Source: F23-D06 sp947165685
Lineage (GTDB): Bacteria; Bacteroidota; Bacteroidia; Bacteroidales; WCHB1-69
DNA: 64,000 nucleotides
Assembly (NCBI GenBank): GCA_947165685.1
Contig: CAMVBK010000002.1
Span: forward strand, 109,144 to 173,143
Direction of reading: 5' to 3'
Position numbers and translations under genes: made by a program. The notes under the pieces were generated by a model. That model did not search any database. It saw only the letters and a list, made by a program, of their open reading frames with translations, and had not been told where the DNA came from. Below, in pieces: positions 9,173 to 17,229 of the stretch (position 1 is its first letter; each line of letters opens with the position of its first letter).

Positions 9173-10038
9173 CCACCGATCAGAAGGCCTAACGCCATCG
9201 TCAAGCCTTTCATGACAAGGAAGTTGCGTTTCGACTGCGCCATGAGCGGGATACCGGCGTGGCCGTTCTGCGCGATGGAATTGGCGACCAGCACGGCGAA
9301 GGGGATGCTGCCTTGCAAGTAAAGCATCACGAAAATCAAGTGCGGGCCCGACACCGGCAGGAAACCCACTGCCACCGCGATGAGCAGCATCAACCACTTG
9401 GTCCACGCATGAGACCTCATCATCGTTTGCAAATCGACGAAATGGTTAAGGATTCCCAACACCAAAAGAGTTCCGAACGCATAGAGGAAGAGCTTGAGCG
9501 CGTGTTGTTTGACGACGTGCTCCCACACGTGCTCGCGCAGAAAATGCAGCATTCGCTCCCGCCAGGGCCGCTTTTCCGTCGCATGGGCATGGGGCAAATG
9601 GTCCTCGTGAATGGGAAAGTCGTGATTTTCAAATGTAACGAATTTGTTTTCAGGTATTTTCTGCAAGATCAAGCCTACCACAAAGCCGATGGCGAAGAGG
9701 ATGCCTGTCAGCAGCAGTGCGTTTTTCGGACTCTCGGCGGCGAGGAAAAGTGCCTCGTCGCCAAACGTGGCGACCATGCCGCCGATCAGTGCCCCGAAAG
9801 AGAGCATCTGGTGGGTGAAGAGCGACACCACCACGAAACCGCCCGCACACCCGGGAATCGCCCCGAGCAAGCACGCCAGCGCGACCTCCGCCACGGGCTT
9901 TCCGTGCAGCTTGCGGAACAGCCGCCCCGAAGATGAGATGTTGACCGACTCCACCACCGCCATCAGCAAAAGCACCAACAGCGTGATGGAAACCGATTCC
10001 TTTAACGCCTCCCAAATAATATTGAATACGATTTGCAT
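9154..10038 (-). CDS. Putative heavy-metal exporter-like permease (ArsP_2/DUF2899 type)
   Basis: A 294-residue integral membrane protein with about eight hydrophobic segments in two halves. The first half carries GAIPGCAGGF and GGMVATFGDEALF, the second GFLPVSGPHLIFV and AQNGHAGIPL; these paired small-residue motifs are typical of the putative 10-TM metal exporter family (ArsP_2). A central hydrophilic loop (about 140-190) is rich in histidine (HEDHLPHAHATEK), suggesting metal binding. It is the last gene of the DRTGG / ATPase / hydrogenase-like operon, 25 bases behind the hydrogenase-like gene. The C-terminus runs into the heptamer array, so its final residues and stop codon are repeat-derived. 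The substrate is unknown; assignment is from fold-level resemblance. Confidence 0.65.
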   Translation of the reverse strand: MQIVFNIIWEALKESVSITLLVLLLMAVVESVNISSSGRLFRKLHGKPVAEVALACLLGAIPGCAGGFVVVSLFTHQMLSFGALIGGMVATFGDEALFLAAESPKNALLLTGILFAIGFVVGLILQKIPENKFVTFENHDFPIHEDHLPHAHATEKRPWRERMLHFLREHVWEHVVKQHALKLFLYAFGTLLVLGILNHFVDLQTMMRSHAWTKWLMLLIAVAVGFLPVSGPHLIFVMLYLQGSIPFAVLVANSIAQNGHAGIPLMAQSKRNFLVMKGLTMALGLLIGGLAFSF

Positions 10039-10063
10039 TTACAAAAATGACCCCTTAAACTCC

Positions 10064-11440
10064 TTACAAATTCAGATTCTTCGCCAACGTCGGGTCTGTC
10101 TTTTTCGCACCCCACACCTTGGCGGAGATGTCGTGCGCCTCCTTGGGTGTCAACAGGTCGTAGTGCTCCATGGCGCGCTGCACGAAAATGCACTGCTGGA
10201 TCTGCGCCTTGTCGGTAACCACCGCGTCGGCAAGCGCCTTGCAGGAGGGATAGCCGCAGAGGTGGCAATCGACCTGAGGCAGGTTCTGGTTGATTTCGAA
10301 CGCCCGCTTCATCTTCTGCATCGCCGCTGCCACGTTGTCGTCCATCTTGTCCATCGAGCGCGGCTCCACCGCACTGACATGGCGTTTGTCGGCCAGATAG
10401 TTGAAGTAGTTGAGCAGGTCGTTGTCCTCCGCATCCACCTCATCCGAGCATTTCGACATCCGCTTGCGCTGCCGCTCAATCATCAGAAAACGGTTCTCCG
10501 CCGTGAGGATGCCGCCGCAACAGCTACCGTCACATGCTCTAAGTTCAAGAAAATCAATATCTTGAATATCCTCATCTTCCACCTTTTCCAAAAATTCCGA
10601 CACATTGTGGATGTCATCGATGGCCAAGTTGCGGCCCGTACGCAGCATCTTGGTCTCGCCGCCGGTGAGCGGATAGGTGATGCTGGCCTTCGAGAGGCGG
10701 TGGAAACGGGTTGACTCGTCACACATCTTGTACTCTCCCGTCTTTATTACCCTTAACACCTTGCTGTACAAGTAGTTCATGTTAATTACGCCGTTCACAG
10801 GCGACTTGTCCTCCCCCACAGGGCTCTTGATGGCGGCAATCTTCGCGGCGCAAGGAGTCACATAGAAAATGCCGATGTCCTCCTCTGGGATGCCTTTCTC
10901 CGTCAGACTCTTCTTGATGTATTCGGCCGTGATGTCGAACGGAGCCTTCACAAGGTAGATGTTATCGACCAAAACGGGGAATTTCACCTGTATGAGGCGC
11001 ACGATGGCAGGACAGAACGAAGAGATGACCGGTTTCTCGTACGGCACGTTCCCGCTTTCGAGGTCGCGGCGGATGTACTCCTTGATGAAGTCCACGCTCT
11101 TCTCCACTTCATACACATACTTGAAGCCGATGTGCAGCAGGGCGGAGAGGATGGTGCGCTCGCGGATTTTCTCCTCGAACTGCGCCAAAAAGATGGACGG
11201 CACCAGCAGGACCGGGTACTTGTAGTCATACACCGTCTGGAAGTCATCCTGTTCGATATAGATGGCGTTCATCGGGCAGGCCACGTAGCAGCGGCCGCAA
11301 TCGACGCAACGGTTCGGGTCGAGCACCGGATGCCCGTCCTCAACATGGATGGCACTGGTGGGGCACACGCCCGTGCAGTGGGAGCAACCGATGCAGAGGT
11401 CATATTTGAATTGTAATGCGTGGTGGAAATCTTCAGCCAT
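10064..11440 (-). CDS. [FeFe]-hydrogenase-like protein with 2[4Fe-4S] ferredoxin domain (probably sensory)
   Basis: 458 residues. Two ferredoxin-type clusters come first (Cys 16, 19, 22, 26 and 45, 48, 51, 55), then an H-cluster domain, then a C-terminal Fe-S motif (CHLCGYPSC...C, about 388-420). H-cluster motifs: L1 reads SSFCPA (C143), where catalytic enzymes have TSCCP, so the proton-relay cysteine is Phe142. L2 is TPCAAK with the cluster cysteine C197 and the conserved lysine K200. L3 is RACDGSC (C303, C307) in place of MACPxGC. All four cluster-binding cysteines are kept while residues that tune catalysis are changed, as in putative sensory [FeFe] groups. The upstream DRTGG and anti-sigma-type ATPase genes form the same cluster seen in Clostridia. 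No hydEFG maturation genes lie in the window. Redox sensing or signalling is an inference. Confidence 0.8.
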   Translation of the reverse strand: MAEDFHHALQFKYDLCIGCSHCTGVCPTSAIHVEDGHPVLDPNRCVDCGRCYVACPMNAIYIEQDDFQTVYDYKYPVLLVPSIFLAQFEEKIRERTILSALLHIGFKYVYEVEKSVDFIKEYIRRDLESGNVPYEKPVISSFCPAIVRLIQVKFPVLVDNIYLVKAPFDITAEYIKKSLTEKGIPEEDIGIFYVTPCAAKIAAIKSPVGEDKSPVNGVINMNYLYSKVLRVIKTGEYKMCDESTRFHRLSKASITYPLTGGETKMLRTGRNLAIDDIHNVSEFLEKVEDEDIQDIDFLELRACDGSCCGGILTAENRFLMIERQRKRMSKCSDEVDAEDNDLLNYFNYLADKRHVSAVEPRSMDKMDDNVAAAMQKMKRAFEINQNLPQVDCHLCGYPSCKALADAVVTDKAQIQQCIFVQRAMEHYDLLTPKEAHDISAKVWGAKKTDPTLAKNLNL

Positions 11441-11452
11441 GGGTTTGGTGAA

Positions 11453-11519
11453 AGTTTAGAGGTTTAAGCAGTTTAGGAGGTTAGGGAGTTTAGGGGGTTT
11501 AGGGGGTTTAGAAGGTTAG
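11453..11519. repeat. TTTAGGGGG-type tandem array
   Basis: Six to seven imperfect 8-10-base units (TTTAGGGGG, TTAGGAGG) fill the 86-base gap between the ATPase and hydrogenase-like genes. This is one of several spacers here occupied by short tandem repeats. Confidence 0.75.
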
Positions 11520-11526
11520 AGTGTTT

Positions 11527-11940
11527 CTATTGGAAATAGTTCACAAATTCGATGGTGGTGCCTTTGCCCACCTCGGAGGTGATATTGAGGGAGTCGGAGT
11601 TGTTTTTGATGTTGGGAAGGCCCATACCGGCGCCGAAGCCCATCTCGCGCACTTTCTGGGAAGCGGTGGAATAGCCCTTCTGCATGGCCCTGTCGATGTC
11701 GGGGATACCAGGACCCTCGTCGGCGAGGACGATCTTGACGTGGTCTTCCTCCAGATCCACGGTAATGTCGCCGCGATAGGCATGCGCCACGATGTTGACT
11801 TCCGCCTCATAGAGCGCCACCACGGTTTTCTTTACGATCTCGGGACTCACCCCGATCTTTTTGAGCATCCTTTTCACCTGGCTGGAGGTGGACCCCGCAT
11901 TGGTGAAATCGCCGCCTTCTACATGATAAACAAAATTCAT
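11527..11940 (-). CDS. Anti-sigma-type histidine-kinase-like ATPase (HATPase_c)
   Basis: A compact single-domain GHKL ATPase of 137 residues. The N box (LYEAEVNIVAHAY), G1 box (DEGPGIPD) and G2 box (FGAGMGLPNIK) are all present, as in RsbW/SpoIIAB-like anti-sigma regulators; there is no histidine-phosphotransfer or sensor domain. I start at the ATG (11938-11940) rather than the in-frame TTG at 11961. The gene is second in the operon, 26 bases after the DRTGG gene and ahead of the hydrogenase-like gene. Its partner is unknown; a role in passing a redox or ligand state to a transcription or metabolic target is an inference. Confidence 0.8.
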   Translation of the reverse strand: MNFVYHVEGGDFTNAGSTSSQVKRMLKKIGVSPEIVKKTVVALYEAEVNIVAHAYRGDITVDLEEDHVKIVLADEGPGIPDIDRAMQKGYSTASQKVREMGFGAGMGLPNIKNNSDSLNITSEVGKGTTIEFVNYFQ

Positions 11941-11966
11941 AATGCAAGATTTGGTTAACAATCAGG

Positions 11967-12314
11967 TTAATAAACAGCCGGCAGACCGGCATTGTACAGG
12001 ATTCCCGAGGTCTTGTACATGGAATATTCCGTCCGGATAATCACCATGTCATTGTCCTCGGCCAGCTCCTTCATCTCGTCCGTCACAGTTTTGCCACGCA
12101 CGATGAGCAGATAGCTGATGTCGGACATTTCGCATGTCCGTATCGACTGCAGATTGCTCAGTCCCGTGAGCAGCAACAGGTTGTCAGCATCCTTCAGCGT
12201 GAGCACATCGCTCATCAAGTCAGAGGCGAAAACACATTCAATCTGCTGGTCCAGATAGTCTTCGCCACAGATAATCTCGCCTTGCACCAGGTCTTTAATC
12301 TCTTTGAGTGTCAT
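11967..12314 (-). CDS. DRTGG-domain protein
   Basis: A 115-residue single-domain protein. It matches the DRTGG fold: a small alpha/beta domain with VFASDLMSDVL after the first 30 residues, LLLLTGLSNLQSIRTCEM in the middle, and the C-terminal alternation IIRTEYSMYKTSGILYNAG. DRTGG domains occur linked to CBS, phosphotransacetylase and [FeFe]-hydrogenase clusters, and their ligand is not settled. I chose the ATG at 12312-12314 over a TTG six bases upstream. It is the first gene of the minus-strand operon, downstream of the -7 box at 12359. Confidence 0.8.
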   Translation of the reverse strand: MTLKEIKDLVQGEIICGEDYLDQQIECVFASDLMSDVLTLKDADNLLLLTGLSNLQSIRTCEMSDISYLLIVRGKTVTDEMKELAEDNDMVIIRTEYSMYKTSGILYNAGLPAVY

Positions 12315-12358
12315 TTTCAAAAATGTTTTCTAAAAAGAATATTTGATGAAATAATCCG

Positions 12359-12366
12359 CAAAGATA
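12359..12366 (-). promoter_or_regulatory. -7 box (TATCTTTG) for the DRTGG/hydrogenase-like operon
   Basis: CAAAGATA on the plus strand, 45 bases before the DRTGG start codon. It lies back to back with the TACTTTTG box at 12414 on the other strand. Confidence 0.75.
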
Positions 12367-12413
12367 CTTTTTTTTTAAATGGGACGTTCATGTAATGTTT
12401 TGTATTTTTTATG

Positions 12414-12421
12414 TACTTTTG
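12414..12421 (+). promoter_or_regulatory. -7 box (TACTTTTG) for the 12489 gene
   Basis: TACTTTTG on the plus strand, followed by a leader made almost entirely of the octamer array that ends at the start codon. Confidence 0.7.
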
Positions 12422-12434
12422 CCGCCGATTTGAT

Positions 12435-12488
12435 AACCCATTAACCCATTAACCCATTAACCCATTAACCCATTAACCCATTAACCCA
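12435..12488. repeat. Octamer tandem array (AACCCATT) forming a 5' leader
   Basis: About seven perfect copies of AACCCATT run without a gap from 12435 to the base before the ATG at 12489. They leave no room for a separate ribosome-binding site. Related AACCCAT units occur at 29768, 31401 and 36820. Confidence 0.92.
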
Positions 12489-13001
12489 ATGAACATATTA
12501 GGCATTTGCATTTTGGCAGGAATCATCGTGGCGGCAGCGTGCGCCGTGTATGTCACGAAAATGGTGATGGAGGCGAAGGCGAAGATCGCCGCCCTGGAGA
12601 GCAACAGAAAGAACCAGTCGGTGACATTGCCGCTGCGTCTGCAGGCCTACGAGCGCATGGCCCTCTTCTTGGAACGCATCGACCCCAACCAGTTGGTGAT
12701 GCGCATCCACACCGCCGGGTTGACCGTCTCACAGGAGCAGAACCTGCTGCTGACGGCCATCCGCAGCGAGTTCGAGCACAACTTGTCGCAGCAGATTTAC
12801 ATCTCCGACCCGGTGTGGCAGAGAATCTGTGACGCCAAGGGCGACATCGAGGCCATCATCAACACCGTGGCCGCCGACATGGACAAGGATGCCGACAGTC
12901 GCGAGTTTGCCGAAACCGTGCTCGCCGTCACCGCCCAAAAGCCCGTGGTGGAGCTGGCCATCCAGATTCTGAAGACCGACATGCAGAAGTGGGCTTATTA
13001 G
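12489..13001 (+). CDS. Conserved single-pass membrane protein of unknown function
   Basis: A 170-residue protein with one N-terminal transmembrane helix (about 4-24, IVAAACAVYVT), a short charged helix, then a soluble alpha-helical domain rich in amphipathic helices (LPLRLQAYERMALFLERI; LLTAIRSEFEHNLSQQIY). The pattern resembles an uncharacterised Bacteroidota family; no catalytic motif is visible. It is probably anchored in the inner membrane with its helical domain in the cytoplasm. Its stop codon TAG (12999-13001) is part of the first unit of the following TTAGCTGTTGGC array. The gene is monocistronic between its own promoter and that of pruA. Confidence 0.75.
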   Translation: MNILGICILAGIIVAAACAVYVTKMVMEAKAKIAALESNRKNQSVTLPLRLQAYERMALFLERIDPNQLVMRIHTAGLTVSQEQNLLLTAIRSEFEHNLSQQIYISDPVWQRICDAKGDIEAIINTVAADMDKDADSREFAETVLAVTAQKPVVELAIQILKTDMQKWAY

Positions 13002-13035
13002 CTGTTGGCTGTTAGCTGTTGGCCGTTGGCTGTTG
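12998..13035. repeat. Heptamer array (TTAGCTGTTGGC), second locus
   Basis: Five units of the same seven-base repeat seen at 9005-9172. The array starts inside the stop codon of the preceding gene. Confidence 0.85.
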
Positions 13036-13077
13036 GAGAAGTTGGAAGTCTATTTGCCCAGTTGAACATTTTTTTTG

Positions 13078-13085
13078 TATTTTTG
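13078..13085 (+). promoter_or_regulatory. -7 box (TATTTTTG) for pruA
   Basis: TATTTTTG lies 48 bases before the pruA ATG, with TTTG and TTGAAC about 18-25 bases upstream as -33 candidates. Confidence 0.65.
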
Positions 13086-13133
13086 CGCCGTCATTTTATT
13101 CCCTAACATAAAATTAAGAACAAAGAATCGATT

Positions 13134-14759
13134 ATGAACAATGCCAATTATGTATTCAGAGAACCGCAGAACGAGCCGGTCTTCTCTTATGCGCCCGGCA
13201 CGCCGGAAAGAGCACTGCTGCAACAAGAATTAGAGAGACAATACAACCAGGAGATCGAAATTCCGCTGATCATCGGCGGCAAGGAGGTCAGAACTGGCGA
13301 TATGGGACAGGTTGTGATGCCCACCGAGCACAACCATGTGCTGGCCAAATACCACAAAGTGGGCAAGAAAGAGGTGCAGATGGCCATCGACGCGGCCATG
13401 GCCGCCAAGAAAGGCTGGGAGGAAATTCCGTGGATCCAGCGCGCCTCCGTCATGATGAAGGCCGCCGAGCTCCTCGCCACCAAGTACCGCTACATTTTGA
13501 ACGCCTCCTGTATGTTGGGCCAGGGCAAGAGCCCCATGCAGGCTGAAATCGACTGTCCGTGCGAGGCCATCGACTTCCTGCGCTTCAACACCTACTTCGC
13601 CTCCCAGCTCTACAGCCAGCAGCCGATCTCCGACCACGCCACGCTGAACCGCAACGAATACCGCGGCATGGAAGGCTTCGTGTATGCCATCACCCCGTTC
13701 AACTTCACCTCCATCGCGCTGAACCTGAACGTGGCCCCCGCCCTCATGGGCAACGTCACCATTTGGAAGCCCTCCACCACCGCCATTCTCTCCAACTACT
13801 ACCTGATGAAACTCCTCCAGGAGGCCGGTCTGCCCGACGGCGTCATCAACTTCCTGCCCGGCAGCGGCTCCGTCATCAGTGAGGTGGCTTTCAAGTCGCC
13901 GCACCTGGCCGGCATCCACTTCACCGGCAGCACCTCCACCTTCAAGAGCTTCTGGAAGCTCATCGGCGAGAACATCGACATCTACAACACCTACCCGAAG
14001 ATTGTGGGTGAGACCGGCGGCAAGGACTTCATCTTCGCCCACAAGACCGCTCCCGCCCGCGAACTCGCCGTGGCCATCCTGCGCGGCGCCTTCGAGTACC
14101 AGGGACAGAAATGCTCCGCAGCGTCCCGCGCATACGTGCCGAAATCCCTCTGGGAACCTACGCTGCAACATATCAAGGACATGATGAAGACCGTGAAGAT
14201 GGGTGACGTCCGCGACTTCTCCAACTTCGTGAACGCTGTCATCGACGAGAAATCCTTCGACAACATCGCCGGCTACATCAACCGCGCCAAGGCTTCCAAG
14301 GACGCCGAAATCGTGGTGGGCGGCAACTACGACAAATCCGTCGGTTATTTCGTGGAACCCACCATCATCCTGGCCAAGACCCCGGACTACGAGTCCATCC
14401 GCGAAGAGATCTTCGGACCGGTCATCACGGTGTATGTCTATGAGGACGACCAATACGAGGAGATGCTACACGTCTGCGACGAGACTTCGCCGTACGCCCT
14501 CACCGGCTCCATCATCGCCCGCGACCGCTATGCCATCATCCAAGCCGAGAACATCCTGCGCCACTCCGCCGGCAACTTCTACATCAACGACAAGCCGACC
14601 GGCGCGGTGGTGGGTTGCCAACCCTTCGGCGGCGCCCGCGCGTCCGGCACCAACGACAAGGCCGGCAGCATGCTCAACCTCGTCCGCTGGATCAGCTCCC
14701 GCTGCATCAAGGAGACCTACGTCCCCGCCACGGACTACGGCTACCCGTTCCTCGGATAA
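13134..14759 (+). CDS. pruA: L-glutamate gamma-semialdehyde dehydrogenase (P5C dehydrogenase)
   Basis: The 541-residue aldehyde dehydrogenase oxidises glutamate semialdehyde (from proline or ornithine via P5C) to glutamate with NAD+. Key residues are in place: the general base in GETGGKDF (near residue 291), the nucleophilic cysteine in GQKCSAASRAYVP (near 326), the NAD-binding GSTSTFKSFW segment near 265, and EEIFGPVITVYVYED near 430. The length and N-terminal extension (YNQEIEIPLIIGGKEV) fit the stand-alone PruA family of Bacteroidota, with no fused proline dehydrogenase. It is a single-gene unit with its own promoter and a strong terminator. Confidence 0.95.
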   Translation: MNNANYVFREPQNEPVFSYAPGTPERALLQQELERQYNQEIEIPLIIGGKEVRTGDMGQVVMPTEHNHVLAKYHKVGKKEVQMAIDAAMAAKKGWEEIPWIQRASVMMKAAELLATKYRYILNASCMLGQGKSPMQAEIDCPCEAIDFLRFNTYFASQLYSQQPISDHATLNRNEYRGMEGFVYAITPFNFTSIALNLNVAPALMGNVTIWKPSTTAILSNYYLMKLLQEAGLPDGVINFLPGSGSVISEVAFKSPHLAGIHFTGSTSTFKSFWKLIGENIDIYNTYPKIVGETGGKDFIFAHKTAPARELAVAILRGAFEYQGQKCSAASRAYVPKSLWEPTLQHIKDMMKTVKMGDVRDFSNFVNAVIDEKSFDNIAGYINRAKASKDAEIVVGGNYDKSVGYFVEPTIILAKTPDYESIREEIFGPVITVYVYEDDQYEEMLHVCDETSPYALTGSIIARDRYAIIQAENILRHSAGNFYINDKPTGAVVGCQPFGGARASGTNDKAGSMLNLVRWISSRCIKETYVPATDYGYPFLG

Positions 14760-14782
14760 TCTATTGACAAACAATATTGTAA

Positions 14783-14817
14783 AGGCCGTTGCCAAAAGTG
14801 GTGACGGCCTTTTTTTG
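14783..14817 (+). terminator. Intrinsic terminator after pruA
   Basis: AGGCCGT (14783-14789) pairs with ACGGCCT (14804-14810) and is followed by seven T residues, 24 bases after the stop codon. Confidence 0.85.
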
Positions 14818-14855
14818 CGATGCAGCAGTGCACATGAAAAGATTTTAAAATCTAC

Positions 14856-16085
14856 CTACTGCTCCACGAAAACCAGATAGTACCAGTCGGCAGGATCTCC
14901 TACTCCCACGCTGGGTGCATAAAGATAGACCGCCACCTTCTTGTGGGTTTTGCCGTAATAGTATCGAAACTCTTCCTGCTTGGACAGAATTTGCCAAATC
15001 CGCTGAAGGAAAATCTCTTGTTCCGTATTGACTATGCAGTATTGACCATTATCGTTAATAAACGCGATTCTGCCCTGACCGGGATAAGGCAACCCATTGT
15101 TTGTCTGATTTCCGGCTTTGAAAGATTCGGGAAAATCCAACATGCCGCACCCCATCCAGACAATGGAACCGGAAGCAAGCAGATTGTCGGTGTTTTGGTA
15201 GAACAGTTTGAACCATCCGAAATCAGCAGGTGCTTGATATTGCGCTATGAAGGGAATCTCATTGCCTGAACTGACCGGATTCTGAACATTCAATGCGTAA
15301 GATCCCAAAGCCTGAAAAGTCAGATAGTCCACCTTTGAAATCAGGATGTTCTTGTGCATATCCGCTTCCGAGAAAACACCCTCCGGGAAAAAGCCATCTG
15401 GAAAATCATTGGGCTGCCATCCTGCACGAGCATTGTAGATGCACAACTCCACCCAATTCATGTATCCTGTAGAAACGAACATCTCGTAAACATTCGCATA
15501 GATGTCATTTCCACTGAAAGAGATGGAAACTTCAGCGGCAGGATCCACCATTTCCACTGCGGCCATAAAAGATTCGTATGTACTGAAACTTTGACTGCTT
15601 CCGTTAACGCGCATCGAAAATGAGGCTCGCACCAGTTTTGGGAACGCGGATGAGTTATGGAACTCTTGCATCCATTGCTTGAGAATCGGCAACATGACAG
15701 ATAACTCCTCATCTTTAACATACAGTTCCCCTTGTTTGACAGCGGCATTTGTGGAATAAATGGAGACGATTTTCGTAATATCTTCTTCCGTTTTAACGTA
15801 TCTCTCGCCATTGTAAAGAAATCCGTTTTGGGAAAGCAGGTCCGCCACGTTCCCCGATTGGCTTCCGATGCATGCTTTGAGCATCGTGAAATCGTTGGTG
15901 ACCGGATCGTTCACTTCAGGCGTGTAATCAATCGGCGGAATTTCCACTGGAACAGGAATCGGATCTTCCAGATTGGAATTCACGGGATCTGGATTCACGG
16001 GATCTGGACTACAGGCCGCAAAAAACAGCGCAACGAGGCATCCTGCGACTATCTTCCATTTTGGGGAAAAGGGTTTCTTATCCAT
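14856..16085 (-). CDS. Secreted lipoprotein of unknown function
   Basis: 409 residues starting at MDKKPF (ATG at 16083-16085). A longer frame to 16136 is rejected because it would put the start inside the -7 box at 16134-16141. The N-terminus is a lipoprotein signal (WKIVAGCLVALFFAAC, lipobox FAAC, predicted lipid-anchored Cys near 22). A proline/aspartate-rich linker with a short internal duplication (DPVNPDPVN) follows. The remaining 350 residues show no family I recognise; the conserved-looking parts are aromatic-rich beta segments (FGWFKLFYQNTDNLL; DWYYLVFVEQ). It is likely an inner- or outer-membrane-anchored periplasmic or surface protein, in a single-gene unit facing pruA. Confidence 0.75.
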   Translation of the reverse strand: MDKKPFSPKWKIVAGCLVALFFAACSPDPVNPDPVNSNLEDPIPVPVEIPPIDYTPEVNDPVTNDFTMLKACIGSQSGNVADLLSQNGFLYNGERYVKTEEDITKIVSIYSTNAAVKQGELYVKDEELSVMLPILKQWMQEFHNSSAFPKLVRASFSMRVNGSSQSFSTYESFMAAVEMVDPAAEVSISFSGNDIYANVYEMFVSTGYMNWVELCIYNARAGWQPNDFPDGFFPEGVFSEADMHKNILISKVDYLTFQALGSYALNVQNPVSSGNEIPFIAQYQAPADFGWFKLFYQNTDNLLASGSIVWMGCGMLDFPESFKAGNQTNNGLPYPGQGRIAFINDNGQYCIVNTEQEIFLQRIWQILSKQEEFRYYYGKTHKKVAVYLYAPSVGVGDPADWYYLVFVEQ

Positions 16086-16133
16086 ATTTACATTAGTTTT
16101 TAGGGGTGAGAAAATCTGATTATCTATCGCTTG

Positions 16134-16141
16134 CAAAGATA
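16134..16141 (-). promoter_or_regulatory. -7 box (TATCTTTG) for the lipoprotein gene
   Basis: CAAAGATA on the plus strand. It sets the start of the lipoprotein at 16085, because the upstream candidate start overlaps this box. Confidence 0.75.
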
Positions 16142-16202
16142 ATTTTTTTATTAAAACACGGGAAATCGAAAAAACTTTGAGGAGTCACCTCAACAAAAAA
16201 TG

Positions 16203-16210
16203 TATCTTTG
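16203..16210 (+). promoter_or_regulatory. -7 box (TATCTTTG) for the YD-repeat-like gene
   Basis: TATCTTTG lies 24 bases upstream of the ATG at 16235 and is divergent from the lipoprotein promoter. Confidence 0.75.
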
Positions 16211-16234
16211 CCACAACTTTAAAACCCCATAGCA

Positions 16235-17125
16235 ATGAAAAGTCTCAAAATCGTCAAAAAAGAATACCAGCGGGTCGGTTATGACGCGCAAGACATTGAA
16301 CCTGTGGAATATACGGAAGGATACGCCGAATATGACGACCACGGGCAAATCACTAAGGAAGAGCGTTACGAACCCGACGGGACCCTCAACACACTTACCG
16401 TCAACACGTACGACGAAAATCAGCACCTGCTGCAGACCGAGCAATACGACCAAGACCATATCCTGTTGCAAAAAACAGTGAACAAATACGATGAAAACCA
16501 ACGGCTTGTGTCACAAAGCAACTACTACGGCGACGCCTCCGACGAGTATGTCACCAAATTCCACTACGACGAAGCCGGCAATGTGGTGAAGCAGGAGGTC
16601 TATGTGAACGACAAATTCGACTACGTGGAGAAAACCAGCACCTACACGGACGGACGGCCCGACACGGTGACGGAGAACGACGACTACGGAAATCCGATGT
16701 ACATTCACCACTACGAATACGACGAGAAGGGGCAGGTGACCGTCTATGTCCGCGACGAGGTGCAGAACAAGGACCGCCGCACTTACGAATTCACCTATAA
16801 CGATCACGGCGACCGCGTGAAGGATCTCATCTACGATTACGACATGAAGCTGATTGCCAAGGTGAACCGGACCTTCGACGAGCAGTTCCGCCAGACGGAA
16901 ATCGTGGAGGAGGACTTGGACAACTACCGCCGCATCACCATGGAGTATGACGGCGACAGGGTAGTGAAGAACACCATGTTCAACAAGAAGGGCGAAATCA
17001 CCGGATGGGCGGAGTACGAGTACGCCGACGACGGTCGCCAAAGCATGGCCCGCGAGTTCATCCACGACGAGGTAGAGCCGGAGAACTTCCGAATGCTGCG
17101 GGAGACGCTGTATGTGCGGGGATAG
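16235..17125 (+). CDS. YD/RHS-like beta-repeat protein, cytoplasmic
   Basis: 296 residues built of about a dozen 18-22-residue repeats of the form Y(D/E)xxGxxxxxxxYDxxxxL (for example YDDHGQITKEERYEPDG, YDEAGNVVKQEVY, YNDHGDRVKDLIYDYD). This resembles YD/RHS repeats, which form a beta-strand spiral. Unlike classical RHS proteins it has no signal peptide, no C-terminal toxin and is short, so export as an effector is not indicated. It is strongly acidic. The gene stands alone with its own promoter. The function is unknown; a scaffold or sugar-binding role would be a guess. Confidence 0.7.
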   Translation: MKSLKIVKKEYQRVGYDAQDIEPVEYTEGYAEYDDHGQITKEERYEPDGTLNTLTVNTYDENQHLLQTEQYDQDHILLQKTVNKYDENQRLVSQSNYYGDASDEYVTKFHYDEAGNVVKQEVYVNDKFDYVEKTSTYTDGRPDTVTENDDYGNPMYIHHYEYDEKGQVTVYVRDEVQNKDRRTYEFTYNDHGDRVKDLIYDYDMKLIAKVNRTFDEQFRQTEIVEEDLDNYRRITMEYDGDRVVKNTMFNKKGEITGWAEYEYADDGRQSMAREFIHDEVEPENFRMLRETLYVRG

Positions 17126-17133
17126 GGACAAAA

Positions 17134-17162
17134 ACGGTTGGCGTGTTGCCGGTGCCTTTTTT
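17134..17162 (+). terminator. Weak hairpin followed by T-run
   Basis: GGTTGGC/GCCGGT can form a short stem with G-U pairs just before TGCCTTTTTT. It sits 9 bases past the stop of the YD-repeat-like gene. It is a plausible but weak terminator. Confidence 0.35.
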
Positions 17163-17200
17163 GACGGATTTCGCATGCCCGCGCATATCCGAAATTTATG

Positions 17201-17208
17201 TACCTTTG
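17201..17208 (+). promoter_or_regulatory. -7 box (TACCTTTG) for serS
   Basis: TACCTTTG lies 21 bases before the serS ATG at 17230. Confidence 0.7.
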
Positions 17209-17229
17209 CGGCCTTAAAATTTCAAGACG

